From the NCBI GenBank assembly GCA_031253335.1, contig JAIRWF010000001.1, positions 1 through 60,427 on the forward strand: a stretch of DNA of 60,427 nt. The letters are read 5' to 3'. Under the pieces are notes generated by a model. It was not told the DNA's origin. It did not search any database and saw only the letters and a program-made list of their open reading frames with translations. Both the position numbers and the translations under genes were made by a program. Source of the DNA: Streptococcaceae bacterium. GTDB lineage: Bacteria > Bacillota > Bacilli > Lactobacillales > Streptococcaceae. Positions 33,150 through 41,109 of this stretch are shown here, piece by piece. Every line of letters begins with the position of its first letter. Position 1 is the stretch's first letter.

Positions 33150-33866
33150 TTATAAAGTCACGTTGTGATAGACGTTTTGGACGTCTTCATTGTCTTCAAG
33201 TGCGTCAATCAATCCCTGGAAAACTTCAAGATCCTCTCCCTCAAGCGTTACCTCGCTTTGCGGGATGAGTTCAAGGTCTGTTTCTTCAAACTCGCTCACG
33301 CCATTTGATTTAAGAGCATCTATAGCCTTGTGGAGATCAGCAGGTTCAGTATAAACCTGAACATAGCCGTCTTCAGCGGTGACATCACGCACATCCACAT
33401 CAGCATCAAGAAGCTGCTCAAGTATGCTATCCGCATCGTTACCTTTAAAGACGATGACGCCCGTATTGTCAAACATATAGCTGACAGCGCCTTCACCCGC
33501 GAGATTTCCACCATTTTTGTGATAAATCGTGCGAATATCAGAAATTGTGCGATTCACATTATTGGTAAGTGTTTCACAGATGACCATACTGCCGTTGGGG
33601 CCGAAGCCCTCATAGCGCCCGTCTGTATAGGTCTCATCTGCGCCACCTTGTGCTTTTTTAAGAGCGTTGTCAATAACATGCTTTGGAACTTGTGCCTGTT
33701 TGGCTTTTTCAATAACGAACTTTAGCTGGCTGTTAGCCTCAGGTTCTGCAGAACCGCCACGCTTTGCAGCAACATAGATCTCAACTCCAAATTTTGCGTT
33801 TTTAGCAGATGTTGCACCGTCCTTTGCTGTTTTTTTCGCGACAATATTTGCCCATTTACGTCCCAT
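33150..33866 (-). CDS. yebC: YebC/TACO1 family protein
   Basis: A 238-residue member of the YebC family, first described as transcriptional regulators and since linked to relief of ribosome stalling at polyproline. Conserved stretches are [41 protein letters not shown], and [19 protein letters not shown]-like residues. The AAAGGAGG ribosome site is strong. Which of the two roles applies cannot be told here. Confidence 0.95.
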   Translation of the reverse strand: MGRKWANIVAKKTAKDGATSAKNAKFGVEIYVAAKRGGSAEPEANSQLKFVIEKAKQAQVPKHVIDNALKKAQGGADETYTDGRYEGFGPNGSMVICETLTNNVNRTISDIRTIYHKNGGNLAGEGAVSYMFDNTGVIVFKGNDADSILEQLLDADVDVRDVTAEDGYVQVYTEPADLHKAIDALKSNGVSEFEETDLELIPQSEVTLEGEDLEVFQGLIDALEDNEDVQNVYHNVTL

Positions 33867-33898
33867 TCTTGGAACCTCCTTTGAAAGTTTGCCTTGCT

Positions 33899-33907
33899 AT
33901 TATACCA
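33899..33907 (-). promoter_or_regulatory. Extended -10 promoter of yebC-mscL
   Basis: TGGTATAAT on the minus strand, with no good -35. Start predicted about 27 nt before the yebC ATG. Confidence 0.6.
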
Positions 33908-33958
33908 TAAAAGCCCTAGAAATGGGACTATTAAATGATTAAGAGCATTCCAATGGAC

Positions 33959-33984
33959 AAAAAAGATTCCCAAATTTGGGAATC
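33959..33984 (-). terminator. Terminator of the adhesin gene
   Basis: Perfect 20-bp palindrome GATTCCCAAATTTGGGAATC (33965-33984), then six T on the minus strand. It overlaps the stop codon. Confidence 0.85.
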
Positions 33985-36793
33985 ATTTCTTTCGTTGATT
34001 ACTGCTTCGTGCTGCGTTGCGTTTTCTGCGGCTCATACCAATGACTGTTGTTATCGCAATGCCAATCATCACCTCGCCTGCTGCAGTCATGCCGCTTGAC
34101 GTCTCATCACCTGTATGTGGCAGAGACTTTTGCGCAATGCGATGAGCTACGGGCTTCGAAGGTACACCAGGCTTCGGCGTTTCACCCCACCAAGTATCTG
34201 AGTCGCTCACGTGAATCCCTGAAATCACACCAACTCCTGAAACTGTCGCCTTATCTCCCACCAACTCTCCTGGGATCAAAGCGGGCAGCTCGGCGCGTCC
34301 AATGATTGAGTCTCCTGGCATTAGAACAAAGAGCTTCCCATTGAGCATAAAGTAACCTGCGGCATTTACTGTCAAGTCTGTTCCGTGATAGCTCCATGTA
34401 ATCGTGCCAACGCGAGTCTGCCCTGAAATCTGCACATCCGTCGCCTTGACATCCGTCAGCGGTTCCACGCCATTGTTAGTAATATGGAAATAAATCGGGG
34501 TATCCTGGCCATTTGGAATCTGATCGGCAGTCGCTGCGGTATCATGGTCATTAGGACCATCGTTATTATTGACATCCGTGTTGTTCCCATTGCCTGCTGC
34601 ACCTAGCGCGTCATTCGTCTTTTCAATATCAATGCTTGGACGAATTGTCTTTTTCGTGACTGTCACGGGCTTTGTTGGATTTTGAAAATTCAGATGTGGG
34701 AGTTTGCCGATCGGAGTTGGTGTTGCCACAGGGCTTGTCGGGTTGACAAATTTCGTGTCAATTTTAACGCTACTAGTCGCAGGTGTCGCAATTGCTTTCG
34801 GCTTACTTCCGATAGAAACTGTACTTGACCCATTTGCCCAGTTGGTATTACCAATCACATAAGTTTGCCAGACAGAAAGGTCGGACGGGTCTAGGCCAAA
34901 GCTTGTGATTAGTCCTTCAATCCAAGATTGCACAGAGGCTGGCGACCAATCGCCACTATATACATCCGTTGAACCAAGATTAGCTGGAATCGTATTTCCA
35001 TTGCCTTTAGTCTCAAAGTCTGATGCACTCATCCCTCCTGCAGTTCCGATGCCCCCAATCGTCGTCTTATTCCAAGATTCGTTATACTGCAATATTGAAA
35101 TCATATTACTTGGGCTTGATTCACCATCAAGTCCCGTAATTCCCAGTTGAGTGATTGCCTTATTCAATGTGAGTAACGGATCATTAGCGCTAACGGTCAT
35201 CTTACCAGTTGTTGGGTCGATATAATTATCCACTGGGAATTCCTGATCCGCTGTGGCATCAGGGAACAAAGAAGTTAACATCGAATTATAAGTGCGTCCC
35301 GTATCCACAAATGTCATTAATGCCGAGTATAAATTATCACGCATCGGCTCAAGCACACTGGCTTCTTTTTGTAAAATTGCCAAGGCCGAATCGTAATTTG
35401 AAATCAGATCATAAACTTGTGGAATATCCGAAGCCGTAAAGCTCCCATTGTTAAAGTTCGTAATCATTGTACTAAGACTACTTGCGATATTCTCATAATT
35501 TATAAAATCCGAACCCGAAATCCAGCCCGCCATCTGTGAGTACATCACATCGGCTTCAGAGTTGACGACGATTGCTGCACTTGACGCAATTAGCCAATCT
35601 ACATCCATCGTATAAGCTGCCGACGCATAGGAATAGGCAGAAGATGCCGTACTACTCATCGTCGTAATATTGCTCGTGATACTCGCAATATTGAGTGACG
35701 ACCCTGAGCCACTCGATAGGGCAGACAGGTCACTGTTGTAAATCGCTGCATCCGACAAATAGGCACTTACCGCCGATGAAAATCCAGCCAAAGAACTCGC
35801 CATGGAGCTAAGTTCTGGCGAAATCGCTGAGGAGTATTGACTGACACTCGAGTAAGAGGAAACCTTATTAATGTCTGAGGTAATCTTTGTAACTGCTGAA
35901 GAATAAGCTGAGAGTAAAGAACCTGCAAGTGAGGTATCTGAGTTGACTGCCGCCGCATCAGAGCTCAAAATCAGCCAGTCTAAATCCGACTGATACATCG
36001 ACAATGCTGACGCGTAGGCAAGGCTCGCCATACTGTACATTGATGAGAAGTTTGACGTGATGTCAGACAAATCAAGGTTTGTCCCAGAGATATAGCTTGA
36101 TGCCGCTGAGAGGTAGCTTGTGTAAACAGCCGCATCAGAGAGATAAACTTGCACTGCCGACGAGAAAGCTGTCAGAGATGAAGCCATGGAGCTCATTTGA
36201 GGTGAAATTGCAGAGCTAAAGGCAGACTTTGTAGCATAGGATGATACTTGATTGATGTTTGAAACCACTGCTGAAACAGCTGACGAATACGAAGAAAGGA
36301 TGTTCCCGGCTGAGCTGACATCTACATTGACCTTGCTCCCCGCTGATGAAACAATCGAATAAGCCGAGGTGGCAAAGTCTGAAGAGCTATACGAAGAGGC
36401 CGATGAGCTAGATGTTGCGGCACTTGAGCTTGTGGTACTTGAAGAAGTCGCCGCAGTTGAATCGCTTGACGCTGTGGTAGTCGTAGTATCAGAGGAAGTT
36501 GTTGTTGCGGTACTTGAGCTTGTAGAAGTTGTCGAAGCACTCGTTGTGGCTGCAGCGGCAGTTGTCGTGGAAGCAGCCATTGAAGATGCTGTCGTTGGGC
36601 TCGCAAACGTTGTCGTTCCGCCAGCAACGACTGCTGTCACAAGTGTAGCGCTATAAAGCCATTTTTTTCCTGACTTCCAGGCACGATATTGTACTGGCCT
36701 GCTTTCTGCTGCATGAGATGCCTCAAAAATACGCATGGCCTGATAGTTACGGCTGCGGATGTGACTTCGCGCTTTCGTCTGTGAAATATACAT
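33983..36793 (-). CDS. LPxTG-anchored Ser/Ala-rich adhesin with KxYKxGKxW signal
   Basis: A 936-residue surface protein. Residues 36-45 (YRAWKSGKKW) are a KxYKxGKxW-type signal, used by serine-rich glycoproteins exported by the accessory SecA2/SecY2 system. A Ser/Thr/Ala stalk covers about 63-140. Two diverged repeats of about 128 residues follow (copies of SSAIS...SSMASSL at 193 and 321; D-DWLI-SS at 270 and 397). After a non-repetitive region (about 415-680) there is a beta-sandwich domain like those in isopeptide or DUF11-type stalks (YFHITNNGVEPLTDVKATD). It ends with LPHTG, a hydrophobic helix and RRKRNAARSSNQRKK, the sortase signal. No asp/secA2 genes are in the window. Binding partner unknown. 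Confidence 0.88.
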   Translation of the reverse strand: MYISQTKARSHIRSRNYQAMRIFEASHAAESRPVQYRAWKSGKKWLYSATLVTAVVAGGTTTFASPTTASSMAASTTTAAAATTSASTTSTSSSTATTTSSDTTTTTASSDSTAATSSSTTSSSAATSSSSASSYSSSDFATSAYSIVSSAGSKVNVDVSSAGNILSSYSSAVSAVVSNINQVSSYATKSAFSSAISPQMSSMASSLTAFSSAVQVYLSDAAVYTSYLSAASSYISGTNLDLSDITSNFSSMYSMASLAYASALSMYQSDLDWLILSSDAAAVNSDTSLAGSLLSAYSSAVTKITSDINKVSSYSSVSQYSSAISPELSSMASSLAGFSSAVSAYLSDAAIYNSDLSALSSGSGSSLNIASITSNITTMSSTASSAYSYASAAYTMDVDWLIASSAAIVVNSEADVMYSQMAGWISGSDFINYENIASSLSTMITNFNNGSFTASDIPQVYDLISNYDSALAILQKEASVLEPMRDNLYSALMTFVDTGRTYNSMLTSLFPDATADQEFPVDNYIDPTTGKMTVSANDPLLTLNKAITQLGITGLDGESSPSNMISILQYNESWNKTTIGGIGTAGGMSASDFETKGNGNTIPANLGSTDVYSGDWSPASVQSWIEGLITSFGLDPSDLSVWQTYVIGNTNWANGSSTVSIGSKPKAIATPATSSVKIDTKFVNPTSPVATPTPIGKLPHLNFQNPTKPVTVTKKTIRPSIDIEKTNDALGAAGNGNNTDVNNNDGPNDHDTAATADQIPNGQDTPIYFHITNNGVEPLTDVKATDVQISGQTRVGTITWSYHGTDLTVNAAGYFMLNGKLFVLMPGDSIIGRAELPALIPGELVGDKATVSGVGVISGIHVSDSDTWWGETPKPGVPSKPVAHRIAQKSLPHTGDETSSGMTAAGEVMIGIAITTVIGMSRRKRNAARSSNQRKK

Positions 36794-36828
36794 GTATTTT
36801 CCTCTTTTCCATAGAAAAGTCCAACGCT

Positions 36829-36857
36829 ATTATAGCGCTTTATGAAAGCATTTGCAA
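36829..36857 (-). promoter_or_regulatory. Strong promoter of the adhesin gene
   Basis: TTGCAA (36852-36857), 17 nt, TATAAT (36829-36834). The -10 lies inside the palindrome CGCTATTATAGCG, a possible operator. A GAGGAAAA ribosome site follows. Confidence 0.8.
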
Positions 36858-36903
36858 GTATTTTATCCACCACTATATCTAGTGTTTCTCCACAGATTTG
36901 TGC

Positions 36904-36927
36904 AAAAAAAGCACCTTATTTAGTGCT
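36904..36927 (-). terminator. Terminator after the EEP gene
   Basis: Minus strand AGCAC, 8-nt loop, GTGCT, then seven T. Confidence 0.75.
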
Positions 36928-36934
36928 CCGCAAA

Positions 36935-37957
36935 TTATTTGAGACTGAAGGTCATTTTAACTGCTTCATGGTCGGTGCTTTCAAAGTGGTTGACAATTGT
37001 TTGAACGACTGTCACATCTACGTTTTCACTCACGATAAAGCCGTCAATATTCCCAAAAATCTCCTGGGGGTCGTCACGAATGACGCCGTTTGCACGTACA
37101 CTCGGGGCGTTTGTTGGTGCGATAACTTTTAAGCCTTCAGGTAAGTCTACAGTCGGAAATGCTTTCATCCAGGTCAAATCCTCGCGGGGGTTCCCAATCA
37201 AATCATGATTGAAATCACCACCACAGATGGCGTAATCACCAGCCGCCACAAACTCTGCCAGCTTATCAAAAAGCGTCAAAATCTGCTTTTGCTGCACCTT
37301 TTCGTCTTTCATAAATGCCGACAAGTGCACATTAACAAGCTGTAAGCGCTTGTCTGTCCCTGCTACAGGCAAGGTTGCCACGCTGAAGCAACGATCTAAG
37401 TCAAAAAACTTAGCAAAGGACGTTTGAATGGGTAAAGAATAGCGCTTTGCTTCAGATACAGTAAACCTTGAAAATGTTAAAATGCCTGACTTTGCCTTGC
37501 CAATAGGACGTGTAACAGGATAAAAAAGATAAGCTGAGTTGTAATTTTGTGCTAAAACGCTAGCATAATTGTGCATTCCTGCTCGAAGCACGGCTGGCTC
37601 ATCGACTTTCCGGCTCCGATCTCCCTCCCAATCTACTTCTTGCAAAAGCACCAAGTCAGGTTTTGCGGTCTGCAAAAGGCGCAAGTCCCCAGCCATGGCT
37701 ATCTCAACCTTCTCACGTGAACGAGCGCGGGATTCCTTGCCACCATCCATAAAAAAAGTATAATCCGCTGGATAGCTGCCGTACCCGAGATTCCAAGTTA
37801 TAGCAGTGTAGGTCTTGCCCTGCTCTAGCCATTGCTTTATAGGATTTTCAATCTCAAGTGTGATGTCATCTGGTAAGCGGTGATACTGGGCAAAGACGTA
37901 AACAAAGTAGGCTAGAATAATTAACAAGATAAAAAGTAAAATCCAAATAAAAATCAT
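36935..37957 (-). CDS. Membrane-anchored endonuclease/exonuclease/phosphatase protein
   Basis: A 340-residue protein with one N-terminal TM (IFIWILLFILLIILAYFVYVF) and an EEP domain. Motifs are TWNLGYG with metal-binding Asn, LLQEVDW (Glu), NVHLSAF, CGGDFNHD (Asp and Asn) and the final STDHEAVKMTF (Asp-His). Such folds cleave phosphodiesters in nucleic acids, inositol phosphates or lipids, so the substrate is open. It overlaps tmcAL by 4 nt. Confidence 0.85.
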   Translation of the reverse strand: MIFIWILLFILLIILAYFVYVFAQYHRLPDDITLEIENPIKQWLEQGKTYTAITWNLGYGSYPADYTFFMDGGKESRARSREKVEIAMAGDLRLLQTAKPDLVLLQEVDWEGDRSRKVDEPAVLRAGMHNYASVLAQNYNSAYLFYPVTRPIGKAKSGILTFSRFTVSEAKRYSLPIQTSFAKFFDLDRCFSVATLPVAGTDKRLQLVNVHLSAFMKDEKVQQKQILTLFDKLAEFVAAGDYAICGGDFNHDLIGNPREDLTWMKAFPTVDLPEGLKVIAPTNAPSVRANGVIRDDPQEIFGNIDGFIVSENVDVTVVQTIVNHFESTDHEAVKMTFSLK

Positions 37958-39045
37958 AGCATGATCGGCTTTCTTCCATAATTTTGCTCGGTGATCCCCT
38001 TTTTCGCCAGTTGGTAAATGGTGTCCCCACGTTGCGTGAGAGCATCCCAGGGGTGCTGCCCAATTTTGGTGACTACTGGGACTTCTGCTTCGCGAGCTTT
38101 CGCAAGGAGTTCTTTACCGCGGCTCGTAAACCCCAGTACGTGAATGGGCTCAGGCAGGTCAAACTCACGCGGTATCTGCAACAAAATATAGCACAGCAAA
38201 CGCCTGATATAGCCTTTCGTATAACGCCGAGTCGCGACCATCTCCACAAGCTCCTCAAATGCCCCACAAACGCCTACAGACCGCTTCAAGCGATTGGCAA
38301 GTTCGTCATTCATCTGAAAAATGCTTGTTAAGTCGCTTGTTATGATCTGCACCTGCAAAGCCTTGTAGAAATCTGCCCAAGTCACTTTTGTCACTGTCTT
38401 AAGTAAGTCACGCGCATTTTCAGGTACAAAGCGCTCTATCAAGCTCTCATTCCCCCTGATTGCCGTCGCGCTTGCAAATTGCTCACCTGCCTGTTGGTCA
38501 TTATAACCTGTGTCACGCTTCACCGTCCGCAATTTCATGCTAGTCCTAGAGGCTGCTTTCGCATAAGCCAATCCTAAAATATGATTCGGCGTCTCCCCAT
38601 CAAAGGTTACGCCGGCAAATTTCTCCCAAGCTTTTTCTGCTTTCTGCGGGTAGGTCATCTCATCTGGCAAGCCATCAATATACTGAGACATTTCCCCCGA
38701 TTTCTCGGTATAAATCTTTCGGAGTCGCTCATAGTTCGTCGTCCCGTCTTCCGTCCCAAAAAGCAGTTCATCACAACCCAATTTCGACAGAATATCGACT
38801 GCTCCTGCTGCAAAAAAGTCTGCGCCTTGCAAGGACACCATGAGAGGCAATTCCACGACTAAATCTGCCCCGTTTTTCAGGGCCATTCCCGCCCGCGTCC
38901 ACTTATCGACCCAAGTCGGCTCCCCGCGCTGCATCCAGTTTCCTGACATCGCAACAACGACGGCTGTCTGTCCTGCTTGTGACAGCAAAAATTTATGCCC
39001 CGTGTGAAAAGGATTGAATTCCGCAATAATTCCTGTTGTTGTCAT
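37954..39045 (-). CDS. tmcAL: tRNA(Met) cytidine acetate ligase TmcAL
   Basis: Makes N4-acetylcytidine at the wobble position of elongator tRNA-Met from acetate and ATP. The 363-residue protein starts TGIIAEFNPFHTGHKFLLSQA, with the nucleotidyltransferase HxGH motif, then MSGNWMQRGEPT and GADLVVELPLMVSLQGADFFAAG. The order rsfS, methyltransferase, tmcAL is the usual Firmicute cluster. A TATAAT box ends 6 nt before the ATG and no ribosome site is present, so this gene may have its own leaderless transcript. Confidence 0.94.
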   Translation of the reverse strand: MTTTGIIAEFNPFHTGHKFLLSQAGQTAVVVAMSGNWMQRGEPTWVDKWTRAGMALKNGADLVVELPLMVSLQGADFFAAGAVDILSKLGCDELLFGTEDGTTNYERLRKIYTEKSGEMSQYIDGLPDEMTYPQKAEKAWEKFAGVTFDGETPNHILGLAYAKAASRTSMKLRTVKRDTGYNDQQAGEQFASATAIRGNESLIERFVPENARDLLKTVTKVTWADFYKALQVQIITSDLTSIFQMNDELANRLKRSVGVCGAFEELVEMVATRRYTKGYIRRLLCYILLQIPREFDLPEPIHVLGFTSRGKELLAKAREAEVPVVTKIGQHPWDALTQRGDTIYQLAKKGITEQNYGRKPIML

Positions 39046-39179
39046 AGGTCAATTATACGAAAAAAGCGGCCAATTCGCCACTTCTTACTTAACTCTATTT
39101 CATCTCACTCCATTATCCATTATCACTACAGCGCTATAGCACTTGTCCGATTAGCCTCCCTGCTTTTTAGAAGCACGTA

Positions 39180-39917
39180 CTATTTCCTCGCCACAAAAAA
39201 CCATCTTTTTGAGTCTGACTTTGGCGTATCGTCCGTCCAATCGGCAAAGACTTCTATATTCTTGAAGCCCACTTCTTCCAAAGCACCCTGCCAGTCTTCC
39301 AGCGGATAGGTCCGCTCTTCGTGCAACTCGTCCTTGCGTACAAAACGGCCGTCTTCCTCTTGGACAAAGAAAGTCAATTCGTGCTGGATACTGTGCGGTA
39401 CATCGCCGCAGTAGGTATCCCAGACAAAAGCGAAGTCCTCTGCATTTTCATGATAGCTAAAGCCGTCCCAGAGCTCATCCATTTGATAAAGCGAGTGGAC
39501 ATCAAAAATAAACGTTCCTCCAAGTCTTAGTGCCCGATAAACACCCGCAAAAGCTTGCTTGACCTCATCCAAATCCACCAAATAGCAGAGTGAGTCACTA
39601 AAACAAGTCACCGCGTCAAAGTCCGACTGAAAAGCGAGTTTGCGCATATCGCCCACTTCAAAATCTGCATTTGTCACGCGTTTTCGCGCCAGCTCAAGCA
39701 TGTCTTTTGACAAATCGACACCCGTCACATCATAATGCGCTGCGATAAATTTTTCTGACAAAATACCGCTCCCACAGGCTAATTCTAAGATTTTGTGCGT
39801 GTGTTCCCCAAAATGCCGCTCGCTAAAGGCTAGCCAATCGTCATAAAGTGATTGGTCCATGACCTCGTCATAGACCCGAGAAAACATGCTGTAATTTTCT
39901 TCAAGTTCCGCTATCAT
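39180..39917 (-). CDS. Class I SAM-dependent methyltransferase (YqeM-like)
   Basis: Methyltransferase of about 245 residues with motif I LELACGSGILSE, motif II TGVDLSKDMLELA and the FSDSLCYLVDLDEVKQAF region typical of the protein next to rsfS in Firmicutes. Substrate unknown. The ATG at 39915-39917 shares a base with the stop of a small ORF that copies its own first 18 codons. Confidence 0.88.
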   Translation of the reverse strand: MIAELEENYSMFSRVYDEVMDQSLYDDWLAFSERHFGEHTHKILELACGSGILSEKFIAAHYDVTGVDLSKDMLELARKRVTNADFEVGDMRKLAFQSDFDAVTCFSDSLCYLVDLDEVKQAFAGVYRALRLGGTFIFDVHSLYQMDELWDGFSYHENAEDFAFVWDTYCGDVPHSIQHELTFFVQEEDGRFVRKDELHEERTYPLEDWQGALEEVGFKNIEVFADWTDDTPKSDSKRWFFVARK

Positions 39918-40015
39918 CAATTTAATTCCTCAGTCATGTCCATTTGGTCGCTTCCAACCATGAGAGTGTCATAAACCCGCGAAAATTGCGAATAATTTTC
40001 TTCAAGTTCTGTCAT
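39917..40015 (-). pseudogene. Partial duplicate of the methyltransferase 5' end
   Basis: A 32-codon ORF beginning MTELEENYSQFSRVYDTLM, against IAELEENYSMFSRVYDEVM in the full gene directly downstream. DNA similarity stops after about 60 bp. Its ATG overlaps the stop of the zinc-ribbon frame (TAATG) and its TGA overlaps the next ATG (TGATG). It could be a decayed duplicate now used as a coupling leader. Confidence 0.75.
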
Positions 40016-40207
40016 TATCTTTTAAAAACCTTGCCGCAACTCAAGCAAACGACTTTTTCCGACTTTTCCTAGATAGTCGCCCTCACGGCATGCACCACCA
40101 AATAAGGTAACTCCAAGAGCTGCCTTTGTAACCGAAAAGAGCTTACTTTTATATTGCGTTAAAAGAACTTTCTGGCTCCTGCAGCGTGGACATTTGAGCT
40201 TAGCCAG
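40015..40207 (-). pseudogene. Degraded small zinc-ribbon protein gene
   Basis: Translation of the rsfS-methyltransferase gap gives AKLKCPRCRSQKVLLTQYK... and, in a second frame, KVVCLSCGKVFKR and a stop. The two CxxC pairs would make one zinc ribbon of about 60 residues. The halves are joined by deleting one A from the five-A run at 40054-40058. The frame opens with CTG in place of ATG. It is therefore a recent pseudogene, or a sequencing error plus a non-canonical start. Confidence 0.65.
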
Positions 40208-40211
40208 TTAT

Positions 40212-40568
40212 TTACTCATTCATCCAGTCACTCAGATCCACGAGTGGTGCGTCGAGCCAGAGTTTTTCCAGATTAAAACGCCCACGCGTCTCATGATCAA
40301 AGACAGATACGACAATATCTCCTAGATCTAGTAAGACCCAGCCTGACTGCGGATCTCCCTCTTTTTTGCTTGCGGAAATACCCACCTCCGAGACTTTCTC
40401 GTCAATGCTATCCACAACCGCACCAATCTGGCGCACATTGCTCGCCTCCATAATAACAAAATAATCCGCAATGCCTGAGACTTGTGAGACGTCCAGCGCC
40501 ACAATGTCTAATGCTCTCTTGTCATCTGCCGCACGTACAATTATTTCCAATAGTTTCTTTGTTTCCAA
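40212..40568 (-). CDS. rsfS: Ribosomal silencing factor RsfS
   Basis: Binds L14 and prevents joining of the subunits under nutrient limitation. The 118-residue protein shows the family core ALDIVALDVSQVSGIADYFVI, VGISASKKEGDPQSGWVLLDLGDIVVSVFDHETR and FNLEKLWLDAP. The start is TTG with AGGAAAAT before it. Its target L14 is encoded at 5026-5394. Confidence 0.95.
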   Translation of the reverse strand: METKKLLEIIVRAADDKRALDIVALDVSQVSGIADYFVIMEASNVRQIGAVVDSIDEKVSEVGISASKKEGDPQSGWVLLDLGDIVVSVFDHETRGRFNLEKLWLDAPLVDLSDWMNE

Positions 40569-40614
40569 ATTTTCCTACTTTCTCTTTAAGGCAACACACC
40601 TTGCGTCTGCTTTC

Positions 40615-40623
40615 ATTATACCA
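40615..40623 (-). promoter_or_regulatory. Extended -10 promoter of rsfS
   Basis: TGGTATAAT on the minus strand, the same form as the yebC promoter. No clear -35. Confidence 0.55.
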
Positions 40624-40684
40624 TTTCTTTTACGACTACGTCAGCTACTTTTCGCGCAGCTCTTTCGCAAAATCTACAAAAATA

Positions 40685-40753
40685 TGCTATAATAAACGAA
40701 GTTGCATTACCCCGTTAAAAATCTTCAGAAAGGATATGAAAACAGACAAATAG
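40685..40753 (+). promoter_or_regulatory. rpoY promoter and five-codon upstream ORF
   Basis: Extended -10 TGCTATAAT (40685-40693), then a leader. AGAAAGG precedes ATG at 40736, which opens MKTDK and a stop at 40753. The rpoY ATG lies 21 nt further on without a ribosome site. AACAG (40740-40744) and CTGTT (40756-40760) can pair around the mini-ORF stop. Translation of rpoY may depend on reinitiation after the mini-ORF. Confidence 0.55.
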
Positions 40754-40774
40754 GCCTGTTCTTTCATAAAAATT

Positions 40775-41005
40775 ATGATCTTCAAAGTTTTCTATCAAGA
40801 AAATAAAGACACCACCCCACGTCGTGAAAACACCAAAACACTCTATACAGAGGTTGACGCTAAAACTGTACTAGAAGGTACCATCAAACTACGCGAGACG
40901 ATTACTAAAAAAACAAACTATCGCATTGAATTTATGGATGCGCTCACAAAGGACGCTGAAAAATACGAAAAGAAAACAGTCAATTTTGAATTAACCACTT
41001 TCTAA
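40775..41005 (+). CDS. rpoY: RNA polymerase epsilon subunit RpoY
   Basis: Small accessory subunit of Firmicute RNA polymerase, structurally like phage Gp2. The 76-residue protein begins MIFKVFYQENKDTTPRRENTK and ends YEKKTVNFELTTF, both conserved. It lies upstream of rnjA, the usual arrangement. The ATG has no Shine-Dalgarno, while a mini-ORF just upstream has one. Confidence 0.93.
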   Translation: MIFKVFYQENKDTTPRRENTKTLYTEVDAKTVLEGTIKLRETITKKTNYRIEFMDALTKDAEKYEKKTVNFELTTF

Positions 41006-41052
41006 TCTTTCATTTTTATTTTACTGAAAATCATTGCAAAATTATTTTCATA

Positions 41053-41078
41053 TTTCTACAGATTGTAGAAACTTTTTT
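41053..41078 (+). terminator. Terminator between rpoY and rnjA
   Basis: TTTCTACA-GAT-TGTAGAAA followed by CTTTTTT. It lies inside the presumed rpoY-rnjA operon, so rnjA would be read by partial read-through or from a separate start. It could also be an RNase J feedback site. Confidence 0.75.
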
Positions 41079-41109
41079 CATTTGAACATTTTACAGAAAG
41101 GCTATTTGA

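Noticed and set aside
36369-36656. Plus-strand ORF rich in Val/Glu/Ala
   Set aside because: It is the antisense of the Ser/Thr/Ala stalk of the adhesin gene, a low-complexity shadow.
36835-36860. cre site upstream of the adhesin promoter
   Set aside because: TGAAAGCATTTGCA has two mismatches to the consensus, including the central CG.
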